Below are positions 46,533-57,904 of a stretch of 64,000 bases of DNA, piece by piece (position 1 is the stretch's first letter; every line of letters begins with the position of its first letter). The DNA is from Micromussa lordhowensis (lineage: Eukaryota > Cnidaria > Anthozoa > Scleractinia > Lobophylliidae), in NCBI GenBank assembly GCA_964020085.1, contig OZ026604.1:17934258-17998257 (forward strand). The letters are read 5' to 3'. The notes beneath the pieces are model-generated. The model had not been told where the DNA came from, searched no databases, and saw nothing but the letters and a program-made list of their open reading frames with translations. A program made the position numbers and the translations under genes.

Positions 46533-48950
46533 CGCCCAAAGACATATTAAAATGTTCAGCCGCGAGTGTGTTTTATTTTGATTTTGATATCTCAAGAGAA
46601 TGCGAGCGTCGCCAATATACCTGTATTAAATAATTAATTAGCATCTTTTCAAAATGTTCTACAACAGTGATTTGATGTAAATCCATGTTTTATTGCACTC
46701 ATTTGGTGTAAAATAAGACCCTGAACCATGACGTGATTATTGAAATAAAAAGTTAATGACTCCGCTAGTTCGACGTCGCTCAAGTGTGATATTCTTCTTG
46801 TGTATTCTGGAAGAGCTGGAACTCTGTGACCCTACAAGCTTTTGAAATTCTTGTACCTCCAAAGAAGAAATTTAATACATGGACGACAACCACAGAGACT
46901 GCAAGAACAAATGCCCACCAGGGTAAAAATAACAAAGATATGAATAGCAGCAAGGTGTAGCTTACATAGAAAACACGACTTTCAATAAGTGATGACTTAC
47001 CAAGAAGTGTTGATTTGTAGTATTCCAAATGAGTGTTGCATTTCAAGTGTGATTTTTAAATACGTTCATATTTCTTATCTTTTAAAATCAATTTACCTTT
47101 TTTGTTTCCTGATTAATGAAAAGAAAAGAAAAGAAACAAAGCAAAACAGAAACCTCCAACTTAATTCTGTTAAAAATAACATTTGATTGTCAAAGGAACA
47201 AAAGACTTCAACAAATGTCAACAGAAGAGCCCTAATGACGCCAAATTACAGAGCACATGACTCTTTTGTTTTTCGCTGCACCTATAATGGATGAAAGCGA
47301 AAACTGCTTCAAACAATAGACCAATTTCGATATATTTTTAATTCAGCCTAAAACAATAGACCTCAGTACGAGGCTCCAGGGAATAACTACAGAGTTAATG
47401 GTGCTTATTCCCCCGGAGGGTCGTGCTGGGGTCTATTGTGTGGGCTGAATTTTAATACATCGAAATTGGCTTATTAGGGGAAAAAACATGAATAAAAACC
47501 ACTTAGTGAATTCCACTTGAAACGGCTTAAATAACTGAACTTCAGTTTCGTCTTGTGTGGTCAACAGTTCGGCTACTGATCGAGTTGACCTGTGGACATA
47601 ATCGTGACTAACTCCTGTTTGCTCCACTGAATAACCTATTGAAGAATAGGCACAAAAAGAAAAAAATAAAGAAAAAATAAATAAATACAACAAAATAAAA
47701 GGATTTCGGTTTCTGTTCCACATTTCGTTTTATTTTGTTATTTAACGACAGAGAAAACAAAAGTAATTTTTGTCCTAGACTCGATTGCCAGCCGCTGTTC
47801 GAGAAAGGTCGAGAAAGGGGCCCCATCTCCTCTCCGATTAGTCCCCATTCCACACACTATGCTCTCCCGTGTCAATTCCTACGGTTTCTCGGCAGTTGCC
47901 ACACCTGTGTTATGAGTTGTCAGTGGTGAATGATTTATTTTCCGGGTGTGAATTCAAGAAACACCGTCACTTTTCGATAGGTCTCTGGAATTGTCTAATA
48001 ACGCGTCGTTTAAGACGCTATTCGACCCGAGGTTTTTTATCTCAGGGCTCCTAGTTTCTCGTGACAATCGATATAAACCGCGACTGAAAGGTCGAGAATG
48101 AGTAGTACCCGGTAATCTGCCGGTTACAAGCGAAATATCGATAAACCTGACTTGACCTAAAAAGGTAGCTCCATCCAAACTTGGAAACCGAAAGCTGATC
48201 AGGAAGTGAGACCAAAGTGTAATCTTGATTCGCACGTCTTCTGTCGTTACCAAAGGACGCTTTTTTCCCCACATTTTTATTTCCATTATTAAGAACAGAA
48301 TACAGCGCTATTATTAAGTGTCAATTTAACATAATTACGTTAAGTACAAACAGTAATACTATCAATAAATGATTTCCATCCGGCCTGAAATTTCCTTTGC
48401 GTGTTATTTTTTAAGGCTATGCACTTTTCAGATTTATATTTCATATTAATAATTTCTTTAAAAGAAAGCCTTTGCTACTTTGACCACCATACACATTTTT
48501 TAACCTGCATTGTAATTATTTTATCTTGTAATCGTGTGTTGTAACTATACTTTTCTTCCTATGTTAACTTTATGTAAATAGTGTGAATTATATGAACCAT
48601 GAACCATTAAAAACAGTAATATTTAGGCTGAGACTTCGTTTAGGACCCGTCCAGATATGCCATTTTGCAATAATTAAAAAGTAATTTCCAATTTGCATAT
48701 CAAAGCGTCCTGCAAGGAAATTCCAACATGTTTACCAAAAAGTGCAAACCAAAAAAATTTTGAAATCTTTCCAAAACTGGCTAGTGTGAGAACATCCATA
48801 AAATCGATGATTAACAGTTTCTGATCTAACTCTACAAAACGTGCAAGAATCATCTTAAATCACAAGGGGCTACTAAGAAGGATACCTGCTTTAATATAAA
48901 TCGAATAATGTATTGTTTTGCTATCTATCTTAATATCTTTGTCATTCCAA
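46533..48950. other. 2.4-kb region without a recognised gene
   Basis: Begins with the 3' flank of the coiled-coil gene. Holds one foldback MITE at 47321-47469. Nothing else is supported. Confidence 0.4.
47321..47469. mobile_element. Foldback MITE, ~150 bp
   Basis: Arms CCAATTTCGATATATTTTTA and its complement ending CATCGAAATTGG, continued by AACAATAGACC and GGTCTATTGTG. Confidence 0.65.
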
Positions 48951-48966
48951 ATTAGTATATTATAGG

Positions 48967-49285
48967 AAAATTATTACCTGACGAGGGAATTTCGCGTTAA
49001 ATTGCACTTGAAGCGATTCGTGCGATATCGGTTTTCAAGTGCAATTTAACGCGGAATTCACGAGTCAGGTAATGAATTTTCCTTGAATCGCATAATTGAA
49101 TAAAATTGTAGAAAAAGACATTGTAGAAAAACTTTTTTGCAGTTGTTGTGTTACAATTTGACGACAGTTGTTACGTAGATGCGAAACAATATCACTTAGC
49201 CTCGTTTTCAACTCGCAATTCCACGCTAAATACCTCGCTTCGTAAACCAATCAGAATGCAAGATTTTATTCAATTATGCGATTTT
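48967..49285. mobile_element. Two adjacent inverted-repeat elements
   Basis: First hairpin 48967-49080, arms of about 45 bp (CGCGTTAAATTGCACTTGAA with its complement; ACCTGAC and GTCAGGT at the outside). Second pair: GAATCGCATAATTGAATAAA at 49085 and its complement ending at about 49283. They may be one composite element. Confidence 0.65.
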
Positions 49286-49299
49286 ATAAGATACAGGTG

Positions 49300-49983
49300 G
49301 CTTAGTTGAAAAGGCAGTCCTAGAATCAGCCCACCATTGAAGTTCTTTGTGAAAAGTGGAATTAATTTTTCAGTCTTTGACATCATAATTGCAAAATAGA
49401 AAAGCCGCATCAAAATTGTCAGGCAAAGAGTCAATATAAGCTATCCATGGGGACGAGCCTTTCGAAAAACGTCTACCAAGCCAAGCTAATCTTGAAGATT
49501 TGACTTCAATATCTATTAAGTTCAAGCCTCCGTATTTGAGGTCATTTACAGATGCTAGTCTAGCTATTTTAGCTGTCCCTTTCCATAAAAGAATTATAAA
49601 TAATAGTGTGTTTTATGAATTCTTCTGGAGTTATTAGAACTGAGAACACATAACATTTTAGGATGCAGAAGTGATTCAATGACAGTAACTTTGCCAAATA
49701 GTGAGAGACCTTGGCAATTCCATAACCGTATTTGTGTTCGAATGTCTTTTAATTTGTCATAAAAATGTTTCTGTAGTTAATCAGTATCATTATAGGTAAA
49801 TAATATCCCAAGGGCTTCAACACTATTGTTCCACTTTAGCCCCAAAGATGTCGCTGTATTTTGTCTGCATGAACCGATCCACATTGCCTCAGTTTTAGTA
49901 TGATTAACCTTCAAGCGTGAACAAATTGTAAACCGATCAAGCAATTGAAGGATAACTTTTACACATTCAATATGAGGTACAAA
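49300..49983 (-). mobile_element. L1/Tx1-like LINE, 3' segment
   Basis: On the minus strand: FVPHIECVK, LKVNHTKTEAMWIGS, SLGLKWNNSVEALGI, then a decaying tail (RIQIRLWNCQGLSLFGK-like). This continues the RT of the segment at 51217-52500. The two were separated by insertion of a second LINE. Confidence 0.78.
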
Positions 49984-51209
49984 CTTAGTCATAGTCATAG
50001 TCACTTTATTGTTTTCGAGTTCTATTTACAGAAAGGGCATGCTCGCAACTAGCAAAGGCTAATCTAGGCGGGTCATGCCTCAATAAACGAATTACAAAAA
50101 TATACAGACAGAAATTAATTAATAAAATGAAAAGGGGAAAAAAAAGAAGTACAGTATTAGATAATAACAAGAAAACCGTTTCTTACTAAAACATATTAAA
50201 CGTACAGATACTGTTTATGTTAGTTCAAAGAAGACAGTAAAAGAAATATTACCAGGGCTTTACATTTTGTATAATCTGAGACAAGTCTATATTTAAGAGT
50301 CTTGTGAACTTAAAATGTTGAATAGAATTTCCTCGAGTTTCCTTTTAAACGCATTTTTGGAAAGATTTCTTAATGCTTGAGGTACTTCATTCCACACTTT
50401 TACTCTTATTCGAGAAGTCTAGAAGGTTTGGTATAGAAATTACTAGAGGCACAAGAACGTGTATTGTAAAAATAAACATTAGATATATCTTGAAATAGAT
50501 CTTGAATATTAGACGGAGCTGTTCTGTTTCGAACGTCAAACATCAAATTAGCTATAGATTTATAATAAAGGAATTTTATCGGTAAGACCTGAGCATCAAC
50601 AAATAGAGGAATTGCGTGCTAATTGTCCCCGCAAACCACACATCAACAACACAGTTTGTTTTTGGCCAAGAGAGAAGTTTATTTCCACATCCGAAGACAC
50701 GAATATAAATCATGGAAAATCAAGAGAAATAAACCTCTCTGCCACCTACCCTGCCGCGAAATACAGAAACAGGGAGGGTGGGTGGGAGAAAAACTACACG
50801 AGGTAGAAAAGCAATGTGACCGCTTCGAGAGTGATAATACAATCTATAGCATGGGGTATAAGATTACGCCTATGAATAGTGGGTGTGTCGCGTGCGGTTG
50901 CCAATTAATTCCTTTGAGCGGAAGCGCCCAAAGGGAAACCATTTATGATCAGAAAAAAAGATAAAGCGGAGAGCTCGTTTCTGCAACTTTAGAAGCTTGT
51001 CAAGGTAAGATTTAAAAGCCTGACCCCATACCGTCAGACCGTATGTTAAATAAGGAGCTATAAGAGCTTGGTATATATTTAAAAGGGGTATATGCGTTGG
51101 CAGAAAGTGTCGTAATTTTGTGATTAATCCTAATGGTTCTGCTTACTGTGATGGCTATGTGGTCAATATGGTGTTTCCAAGACAAATTATTATCAATTAA
51201 GATCCCTTT
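49984..51209 (-). mobile_element. CR1/Jockey-like LINE inserted into another LINE
   Basis: 5'-truncated element on the minus strand: GILIDNNLSWKHHIDHI, then APYLTYGLTVWGQAFKSYLD, LQKRALRFIF, IPLFVDAQVLPIKFLYYKS and CLTFE/NVYFYNTR-like tail. It ends in a TATGAC repeat tail. GTACAAA is present at both edges (49977-49983 and 51210-51216), consistent with a target duplication. A stretch at about 50620-50960 interrupts the coding similarity and looks like a further small insertion. Confidence 0.8.
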
Positions 51210-51216
51210 GTACAAA

Positions 51217-52500
51217 CAAAGTAAGGTCTTCAGCATATTGCACCAGATTAAATTCTTTCTGCCCTATCATTTGACCTTGAATGTCTTTTCTGCTTCGAAG
51301 AGCGACTGCCAAAATTTCCGCTGCGATAATAAATAAATATGGTGAGAACGGGTCTCCTTGTCTTACTCCTCTCCGTAGTTAAAAATAGGATGTAGAAATA
51401 CCATTATTTAATACACCAAGCTTATGAAACTAGGCCCAAAACAGAAAGCATCTAAGCATTTTAACATAAACTTCCAATCAATAATATCGAACGCCTTGAA
51501 CAATAGTATGCCTGGCATATTTTGTTGTTTTGTATACTCGATAACGTCTATTATTGACCATGCCGCTTCACCAATGAACCTGAACTTCACCTGTTTGGTT
51601 AGTATGCATTATCTCTGGAAGAACTTTGATAATTTTTGCTGCAATTACTTTGGAACCAATTTCGGCATCTACATTAATTAAGGATATTGGTCACCGATTT
51701 TCTAAATAATTTCTATCTTCTCTTTTCTTTTCAATAAGTGTAATCATAGCTTGATTATTGTCGAAGGCCTCATAAAAAGATGCGATCACAAATTCACCTA
51801 TTTAAGGGCAGGAAAAATTTGTAGAACTCTAATGGAATGCCATCATTTCCGGGCGTTCTACCCACTTGAAAGGAACCTAAGATGGACTCGCACTCCTGAA
51901 AGGTGATTTTTCCTTCGCAATGTGAACTTAGTTCGTCAGAAAGTTTCAATATGTTTGGGTTTTCCAAAAATCTTTTAGCTTGTTCACTGTTGAGGTTTAC
52001 TCTTTGCCTGCTATACAGCTTGCTAAAAGGTTTTGCAGCATTCATTATCTCAAACGGATTGGTCGAAAACGAGCCACTAAGGTATAGGTTCCTTACATGC
52101 TTTTTAATATTGTTGCGCTTTTCTAGATTTAAAACGAATATATTTACTGCTCTTTTCACCGTGCTCATGCCATCTTGCCCTTGCACGGACAACAATTCCT
52201 GGCTTCTACCTTTTCATCGTACAAAGGTTCAAGTTCATTTTTTTAATTTGACAATTTCCTGTCGTGTGATTTCGCTGGGGTTTCCTTTAATGCACCTTGA
52301 TACTTGGAATTACGCTCCTCTTCTCGCTTTTTACGTTCTTGAGTGTGTTATTTTTTTCAGAATAAATGATTGACCTTATTTTAATTTTAAATTTCAGCCA
52401 ATCCCATTTTGCCCTATTGTCTGATAAATCCTTTGCATTTTCTAACCAGTTTGGCAATTCACTATTAATCAAATCCAAATAATCTGGCAAAGGACGCTTT
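51217..52500 (-). mobile_element. L1/Tx1-like LINE, RT segment
   Basis: On the minus strand: RKNN-like LNLEKRNNIKKHVRNL, NPFEIMNAAKPFSKLYS, VGRTPGNDGIPLEFYKFF, then ILLFKAFDIIDWKFMLKCLD and QYAEDLTLF (the RT YADD box with Ala-Glu-Asp). Internal stops make it inactive. The 'P-G-N-D-G-I/L-E-F-Y-K' box is typical of L1/Tx1-like elements. Confidence 0.8.
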
Positions 52501-52591
52501 ATTTGAGGTTAATTTGGGTTTGAGTAGAATTCTTCAATCATGGGGTAATTTCATCTTTTCACCGAACAAGGCTCTAAGTGAGGAAAGTGAA

Positions 52592-52620
52592 TAAAGTATG
52601 TATGTATGTATGTATGTAAG
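52592..52620. repeat. (GTAT)n microsatellite
   Basis: About six tandem TATG units ending at GTAAGTG. Confidence 0.85.
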
Positions 52621-53039
52621 TGCGGTGTTTCATCTGGTTTAAGTTGTCTGCCATGAAGTAGCTTTTGCACAGTACACAGCCAGACTAGATCCTCCCATGA
52701 ATTGGCTTTCTGTCGTTAGGCTCTGATTCAAGACAACGGAGTATTAAGCGGGGGACAAGTACGCATGCGGACGGCCCCTAAAGGAAATATTATCTAAAGT
52801 TAGAAGGATTAAAGGCGACCTCGCCAATTTCTCTCGTGACCCCAACTCAACGATATCGTAACGAATACTTAATCACCCCTTAAAAGCTGGGTTGATCCGG
52901 ATATTACGGGGAAAAAAGTTAAACATGCTTTATCTCTCAAGTGCAACCCAATATTTATCATACTGACTTGGCACAAAAACCAAGGAACTAAAAAAGGAAA
53001 GTGGTCGGATACACTCCTTTTTTTCTATGAGAGTACATT

Positions 53040-53465
53040 TTCTAAGAATTTCGAGGTTAAAATTTGCGAAATTTTAGGAATATTTTAAGAATAAACCCGG
53101 GGCTGAGATTTTGAAAAGAATGTAATTCTGTGTTGAAAATTTGTGCACACAATACAATTATATGTTTTTAACTAAACAGTATAAAGTTTTTCCTTTCTCT
53201 TAACTGCGAAAACTAGCCAAATAACAACAAAAGCACAAGCCGTATGTTCGATGCTAATATCATCTCTGAAAGAAGTTATGTGCGCTGATACCAGCTGCAG
53301 GAGGATTAAATGGTTGCCTTCGCAATTCTGGCTCCAAAATTACTTAAACGCCATCAACTCCATTAAAACGGAAATGTTATACGCTATAATCTAGGAATAT
53401 TCACACGAATATTATCAGCCTAAAATCGGCAGAAAAATTTATATATTCAGCCTGGGCTGAAAAAA
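53040..53465. repeat. Dispersed repeat family, copy 3 of 3
   Basis: The longest copy: TTTCGAGGTTAAAATTTGCG, AAACTAGCCAAATAACAAC, GTATGTTCGATGCTAATATC and AAATCGGCAGAAAAATTTAT. It ends just before the duplicated peptide-gene segment. Confidence 0.6.
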
Positions 53466-53896
53466 AAAGTCAAATAAAAACAGAGTGTATATAGGGGCTA
53501 CGATTTCTTACTTACATCACCTAATATTCTGTGATTAAAATAGGAAACATTTGACGTGAGAAACAAACAGAAATAAAGCTCCTTTAGGAATCCTTCGTCG
53601 TAATTTATCGCAAGTAAAGATAATTTCGTTGAAAATTTATCAGCAATGGTAATAAACTTAATAGTCTGGGGAATGAATCTCTTTGTCGTACAACTCAGCA
53701 TACCTTCCAAACTTATTTGTTCGTAATTAACCCTCTGTGTGTAAATAGGGAACTTGCGTATTCCATCAATCATAATTTCCTCTTGTTATTTGCGTGGCAA
53801 TGCGAATCGGACGTCGATATGAATTGTCTTAAGCCCAGGAATGTTATAGATCACGTTAGGACTCCGTGAGATTTAATAGTACAAGATAAAAATGTT

Positions 53897-53904
53897 TATA
53901 TAAG
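53897..53904 (+). promoter_or_regulatory. TATA box of peptide precursor gene 1
   Basis: TATATAAG, 163 bp before the start codon. The same box at exactly the same distance precedes copy 2. Confidence 0.6.
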
Positions 53905-54059
53905 TTGACCACTTAGGTCTAAAAAAAAAACACGGGAACACCAATATCGTTTAGACGGTGGCGTGTTTTTTCCAGAGTCCTGCTAGTATAAGGGTGCCAC
54001 ACTGAAAGCAAAGCAACAGTTCACAGTTGGCGGACCACAGCCACCGACTAGAATCCACA

Positions 54060-55644
54060 ATGAACAAGTTTGTTCTGATCGCCGTGGTGGGATGTTCGCT
54101 TGGTCTTCTGATGCAAGCTGTTTTATCGGAAGGTCCATTCGAATCAGCAGTTCAGGACGAGCAAAGAAACGACTTTCCTGTCAGGGCTGAAACAGTTGAC
54201 AACAACGCTCAGGATGATGAACTGAATGATGAAAGCGCCTTCGACGACCAGGATGAAGAAGATGACGACGAGATGGACGACGAGATGGATGATGAGGAAG
54301 ATTCGGCGGATGATCCTGCAACTGAAGGGTAACTTATTTTTGTCTCACCAAGGGCAATTTTGGCATATATTTTCTCTTGCCTTGTTTTATCTCAGCAGCA
54401 ATCATTTGCTTACTCTTTTTGCTGTTTCATACTTCCAAACTTATGTCACCTCTGCTGCTCCTTCACTTCACTACTCATTTGAACATAACTAATGACCCTA
54501 CATTAAATGTTCGTACAATGCAGAAAAAGAACATTCAGTAAATGCACATATGGTCCACTTTATAACTCTTCGGAGATTAACAAAACGAAATCCGATAGGT
54601 AATCGAGCAATTTCAGCTTTTAGTTGACAAAATCTCTGTACCAGAATAATTTCAGGTATTTTACAGTCCTTTTTACATTTGCTTAAAGCTAAAGATATAA
54701 ATAGTTGCCTGAACTAACACTGGAAACAATTTCCCATGGGAACTCGAGGAAAGAAATTTTAAAGTTCGGAGAAATTGTGCAAACACAGTTTTATTTCACC
54801 AGTATTTTCAAATGTTTCATATGAACGTCACAATTTGTTTTTTTTTTTTGGCCTTGTTCGACCTTCTGGCGGATTCCTTCTTAACAATTTAATATTGCTC
54901 TGTAGGGAGACCACTCTTTATATTGCCTCGCGTTTTACATGACAAAAGCCAAAACGTAACAGGTTTATACGTCAAAAAGTATAAAGCAGAGATCAGAAGA
55001 AACGTCTTCAAGCAGACATCGCTGCTTTTTATTCCATCACAGTATAGTGTCTCTGTACCCTATTTTTTGCTGCGTTTCTAACTTGTAGCCATGACAACCC
55101 GTTGCTTGCTCATTCTTCGCGCTCATATTTCAATACGAAGTAGCTGTGTAGGCGGGGGCTATTAATCACAATTTCCTTAGCGCGGCTACATGGCAATAAA
55201 ATGGCCCAAAACTGCTTTAAGTTTTAGCATCTTTGGGCTCAAATAGTCCGCAGAAGGTATCATTAATTCTCATTGATCATCATGTAATCTTCTCATGTTA
55301 CTTCAAGTGCTTTGTGAAAAGAGTTTAAGCAGGTCACGGGAAAAGTGAGATAAAATTACTACGTTTTCTTTTTCAGAGACGATGAGTTACTAGAAGATCC
55401 AGAACCAAACCCCTTTTGGGGCAGTAGGAGAATCCGAATTCCACGGATACCAAGGATCCCCATTCCACGTATTCCGAAGCCAAGAATCCCCATCCCAAGA
55501 ATTCCGAAGCCAAGAATCCCTATTCCAAGAATCCCTATCCCAAGAATTCCGAAGCCTAGAATCCCCATCCCAAGAATTCCCAAGCCGAGAATCCCAATTC
55601 CTCGAATTCCGAAGCCAAGGTTGCCATGGGGAAAGAAAAAGTAA
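54060..55644 (+). CDS. Secreted acidic/cationic precursor with RIPIPRIPKP repeats, copy 1
   Basis: Two exons, 54060-54328 and 55377-55644 (donor GTAACT, acceptor TTTTTCAG), giving 178 residues. A signal peptide (MNKFVLIAVVGCSLGLLMQA) is followed by an acidic segment with 38 Asp/Glu and very few basic residues (about 23-104). From residue 107 comes a cationic segment with no acidic residue: RRIRIPRIP, then five RIPIPRIPKP decapeptides with one extra RIPIP, then RLPWGKKK. I recognise no named family. The layout resembles precursors of proline/arginine-rich antimicrobial peptides, in which an acidic propiece offsets the cationic peptide; GKKK at the end looks like an amidation and trimming signal. 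An acidic matrix protein is the main alternative. AATAAA is at 55783. Confidence 0.84.
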
Positions 55645-55699
55645 TACTGGTATTACTCAGTCGACCGGTTTTAGGATTTTGTTTCACGACGTCAATGGG

Positions 55700-56122
55700 C
55701 AGAAAGCATCTCATTAAGGATACTAAAAAACCCGCACTTGGCTTAACGATCCGCGTGTCCGTATTTAATGACAGGCCATTACAATAAAATGCCAACTTTT
55801 ATTACAACTGAACACTGTTTTACGTAGTATACATATCTTTCCCCAGTATATTAAGCATCAGTAATCATTGAATTTTGTTACATAACACCTGAAATAAACT
55901 ACATGTTTTTATGACAATTCAACCTTCCTCGTCATTATTAACTGAAATAGTTGGAATTCAAATACCTTGAGGCTGGTGACGAAGCTCCTCGCGCTCCCTT
56001 TTTTGACCTCGCTGGCTGTGCAATATTTCCTTCTTCTTCTAACCAAGCATTGTCCACCACACGCATTTTATTGAGAGCATTTCTGAAGTTTTCCCACATT
56101 TAGAACGAAAATATAAATATCT
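55700..56122. other. 3' flank of peptide gene 1
   Basis: Holds the AATAAA signal at 55783-55788. At about 56060-56110 a 50-bp piece resembles one satellite unit of the array at 57905 (AGCATTTCTG, CCACATTTAGAACGAA). No gene. Confidence 0.5.
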
Positions 56123-56270
56123 GTTATTGGCCGGCTGGGAGGTCCGTATAGGGAAAAACTGTGACCGAGGTCTTGAAAATGCTGCCCGAGGCCGCAGGCC
56201 GAGGGCAGCATTTTCAAGCCCGAGGTCACAGTTTTTCCCTATACGGACCGACCCTAAGCCGGCCAATAAC
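56123..56270. mobile_element. Palindromic MITE, 148 bp
   Basis: Begins GTTATTGGCCGGCT and ends GCCGGCCAATAAC. The arms share GGTCCGTATAGGGAAAAACT and CTTGAAAATGCTGCCC with their complements, leaving a short GAGGCCGCAGGCCGAG centre. Reading frames on both strands are products of the palindrome. Confidence 0.8.
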
Positions 56271-56549
56271 ATTTTTATCTTTTTCTTCTTGCCTTGAACT
56301 GTGGTGGGTTTGTTTACGCAACTTCTTGCCATTTTGCCGTCTATAAACCATTCGCAAAAAATCTAACGAGCGAACGAGCGAGTAAATCAGATACTATCCG
56401 AAGAAAGATGTATTAAAGAACAGATTTATTTCGAGCTACTTTATGTTAGTGCATTTAGTTCCCCAGTTAAGGTCTCCAAAATTGTTTTCCCGGTGTGAAA
56501 TTTCGTGCAAAGTTTTGAACTTGTCCTACAAAAACAGTTTTTGTCGATC

Positions 56550-57391
56550 ATTAGGGACCTTAAGCATCGACAACGAAATGCACGACGACGACTTTCGCAA
56601 CCCAAGGAGAATTGGGTCGAGGGTTTCGTTCTTGGCGGGAAAAAGGAAAGTTAAGCAATGTGTTGTTTTGAGTAGACGACGACGTTTGGTCCTCCGACTA
56701 GTTGCTCTCGCTATGGCTTTCAAAAACGTCCGAAATCTGCTTCTAATAATTAATCACAACGATAGCTTTATCGATGATGATGAATTTGTTGTTCTGTACC
56801 GACGACCTCAATCGAAAAACCTCGACTTTCCGCATGCTTCGTGACCTGGAAGAGCTCGATGAGTCCGAGAGTTTTGCAGAGTTCCGCTTTGGAAAACGAG
56901 ATATACGAATTCTGAAGGAAGTTTTGCAAATTCCTGACTTGATTACTTGTAGTCAGCGCTATGTTTGTGATGGACTAGAAGGTCTCTGTATGCTGTTGAA
57001 GCGGCTTTCAATCCCATGCAGATATGGAGAGATGATCCATAGGTTCGCTAAAATGGTTCTTGCTCGCCGGCCATGGTTTCGGATCCTTCTGAAAGAAAAG
57101 TCATTTTAGTTTGTTGAAATTCGCCAAACTGTTAAACTTTTGACTTCCGCTGGTCCGCAAATAATACAAAAAACAATCATTACAATAGAAGGTAGAGATG
57201 GATGTTTATCAGCATGTAAAAGTTTAGTTATTTACTTCGTTTTCACCAGAACGAAAACCTGCTCAGATTCGGTCGTCGACGAAGGCTGGACGACGTTTTG
57301 ACCACATCGCACATGCGCAGAACCCTCGCGCGGGAACATTTTACTTCCGCCTGTCGTCGTCGTGCCATTTCGTTGTCGTTGCTCAAGGTCC
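56550..57391 (+). mobile_element. Truncated Harbinger-type DNA transposon
   Basis: Terminal inverted repeats: GGGACCTTAAGCATCGACAA at the left and TTGTCGTTGCTCAAGGTCCC at the right, about 38 bp with few mismatches. Between them, in two frames joined by a frameshift near 56800, is the N-terminal part of a HARBI1/DDE_Tnp_4-like transposase: FAEFRFGKRDIRILKEVLQI, YVCDGLEGLCMLLKRL and YGEMIHRFAK. The catalytic DDE part is missing, so it cannot move itself. Confidence 0.8.
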
Positions 57392-57904
57392 CAATTGCGA
57401 ATCACTCGACTAAATTCACTTTTCTACCGTAATTGAGTAGCAGGTAGCGAGGAAATTCGTTAAGTGTACTGCACAGCAATTCTCTCAAATACAGCAACGA
57501 TTAGAGAGGGAACTCGACTGGAATTGACTCAGTTTTTACCCAAAATTGTACAGAGAGACAAAGGATTACGTGTCATTACAGCGCCGAGCAACAAACAGCC
57601 AAACAAACTCTCACAACTTCCAAAAATTCAATTGAATTTACTTCCAGTAACTTTCCTTGCCATCTAAAGGTGAATAGAGATAAACTTGTGTTGATTAATC
57701 GTCTATGGAAGTGTAAATGGTGCGAAAGATTGAAGATAACCGCTAATTCATTCACGAAAATAGATCAACTCGATGGATTCCGCCCGCTATAGTGGTCCGT
57801 ATGAGAGAATTCCGCCCGCTCCAGGAACCAATCAGATTGCAGGATTTGTCGAATTCCGCCCGCTCACGAGCTGAAAAAAGGATAAACGCTTATATCATGT
57901 CTGT
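57392..57904. other. Unassigned, possible transposon edges
   Basis: Contains three copies of AATTCCGCCCGCT-like words (57777-57868) before the satellite. No gene seen. Confidence 0.4.

Larger units (their letters stand above)
53490..55695. repeat. Tandem segmental duplication, copy 1 (peptide precursor gene)
   Basis: From GGGGCTACGATTTCTTAC to about GGATTTTGTTTCA the sequence matches 59272-61602, including promoter, both exons and the intron. Exons are nearly identical, intron less so. Confidence 0.85.

Noticed and set aside
55359..55583. Minus-strand Gly/Ile/Leu-rich frame (GMGILGFGILG repeats), also at 61280-61489
   Set aside because: It is the exact antisense of the RIPIPRIPKP coding repeat, has no signal peptide or splice context, and exists only because the 15/30-bp repeat leaves the complement open.
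56039..56332. 97-residue minus-strand frame
   Set aside because: It spans the 148-bp palindrome and reads the same arm twice.
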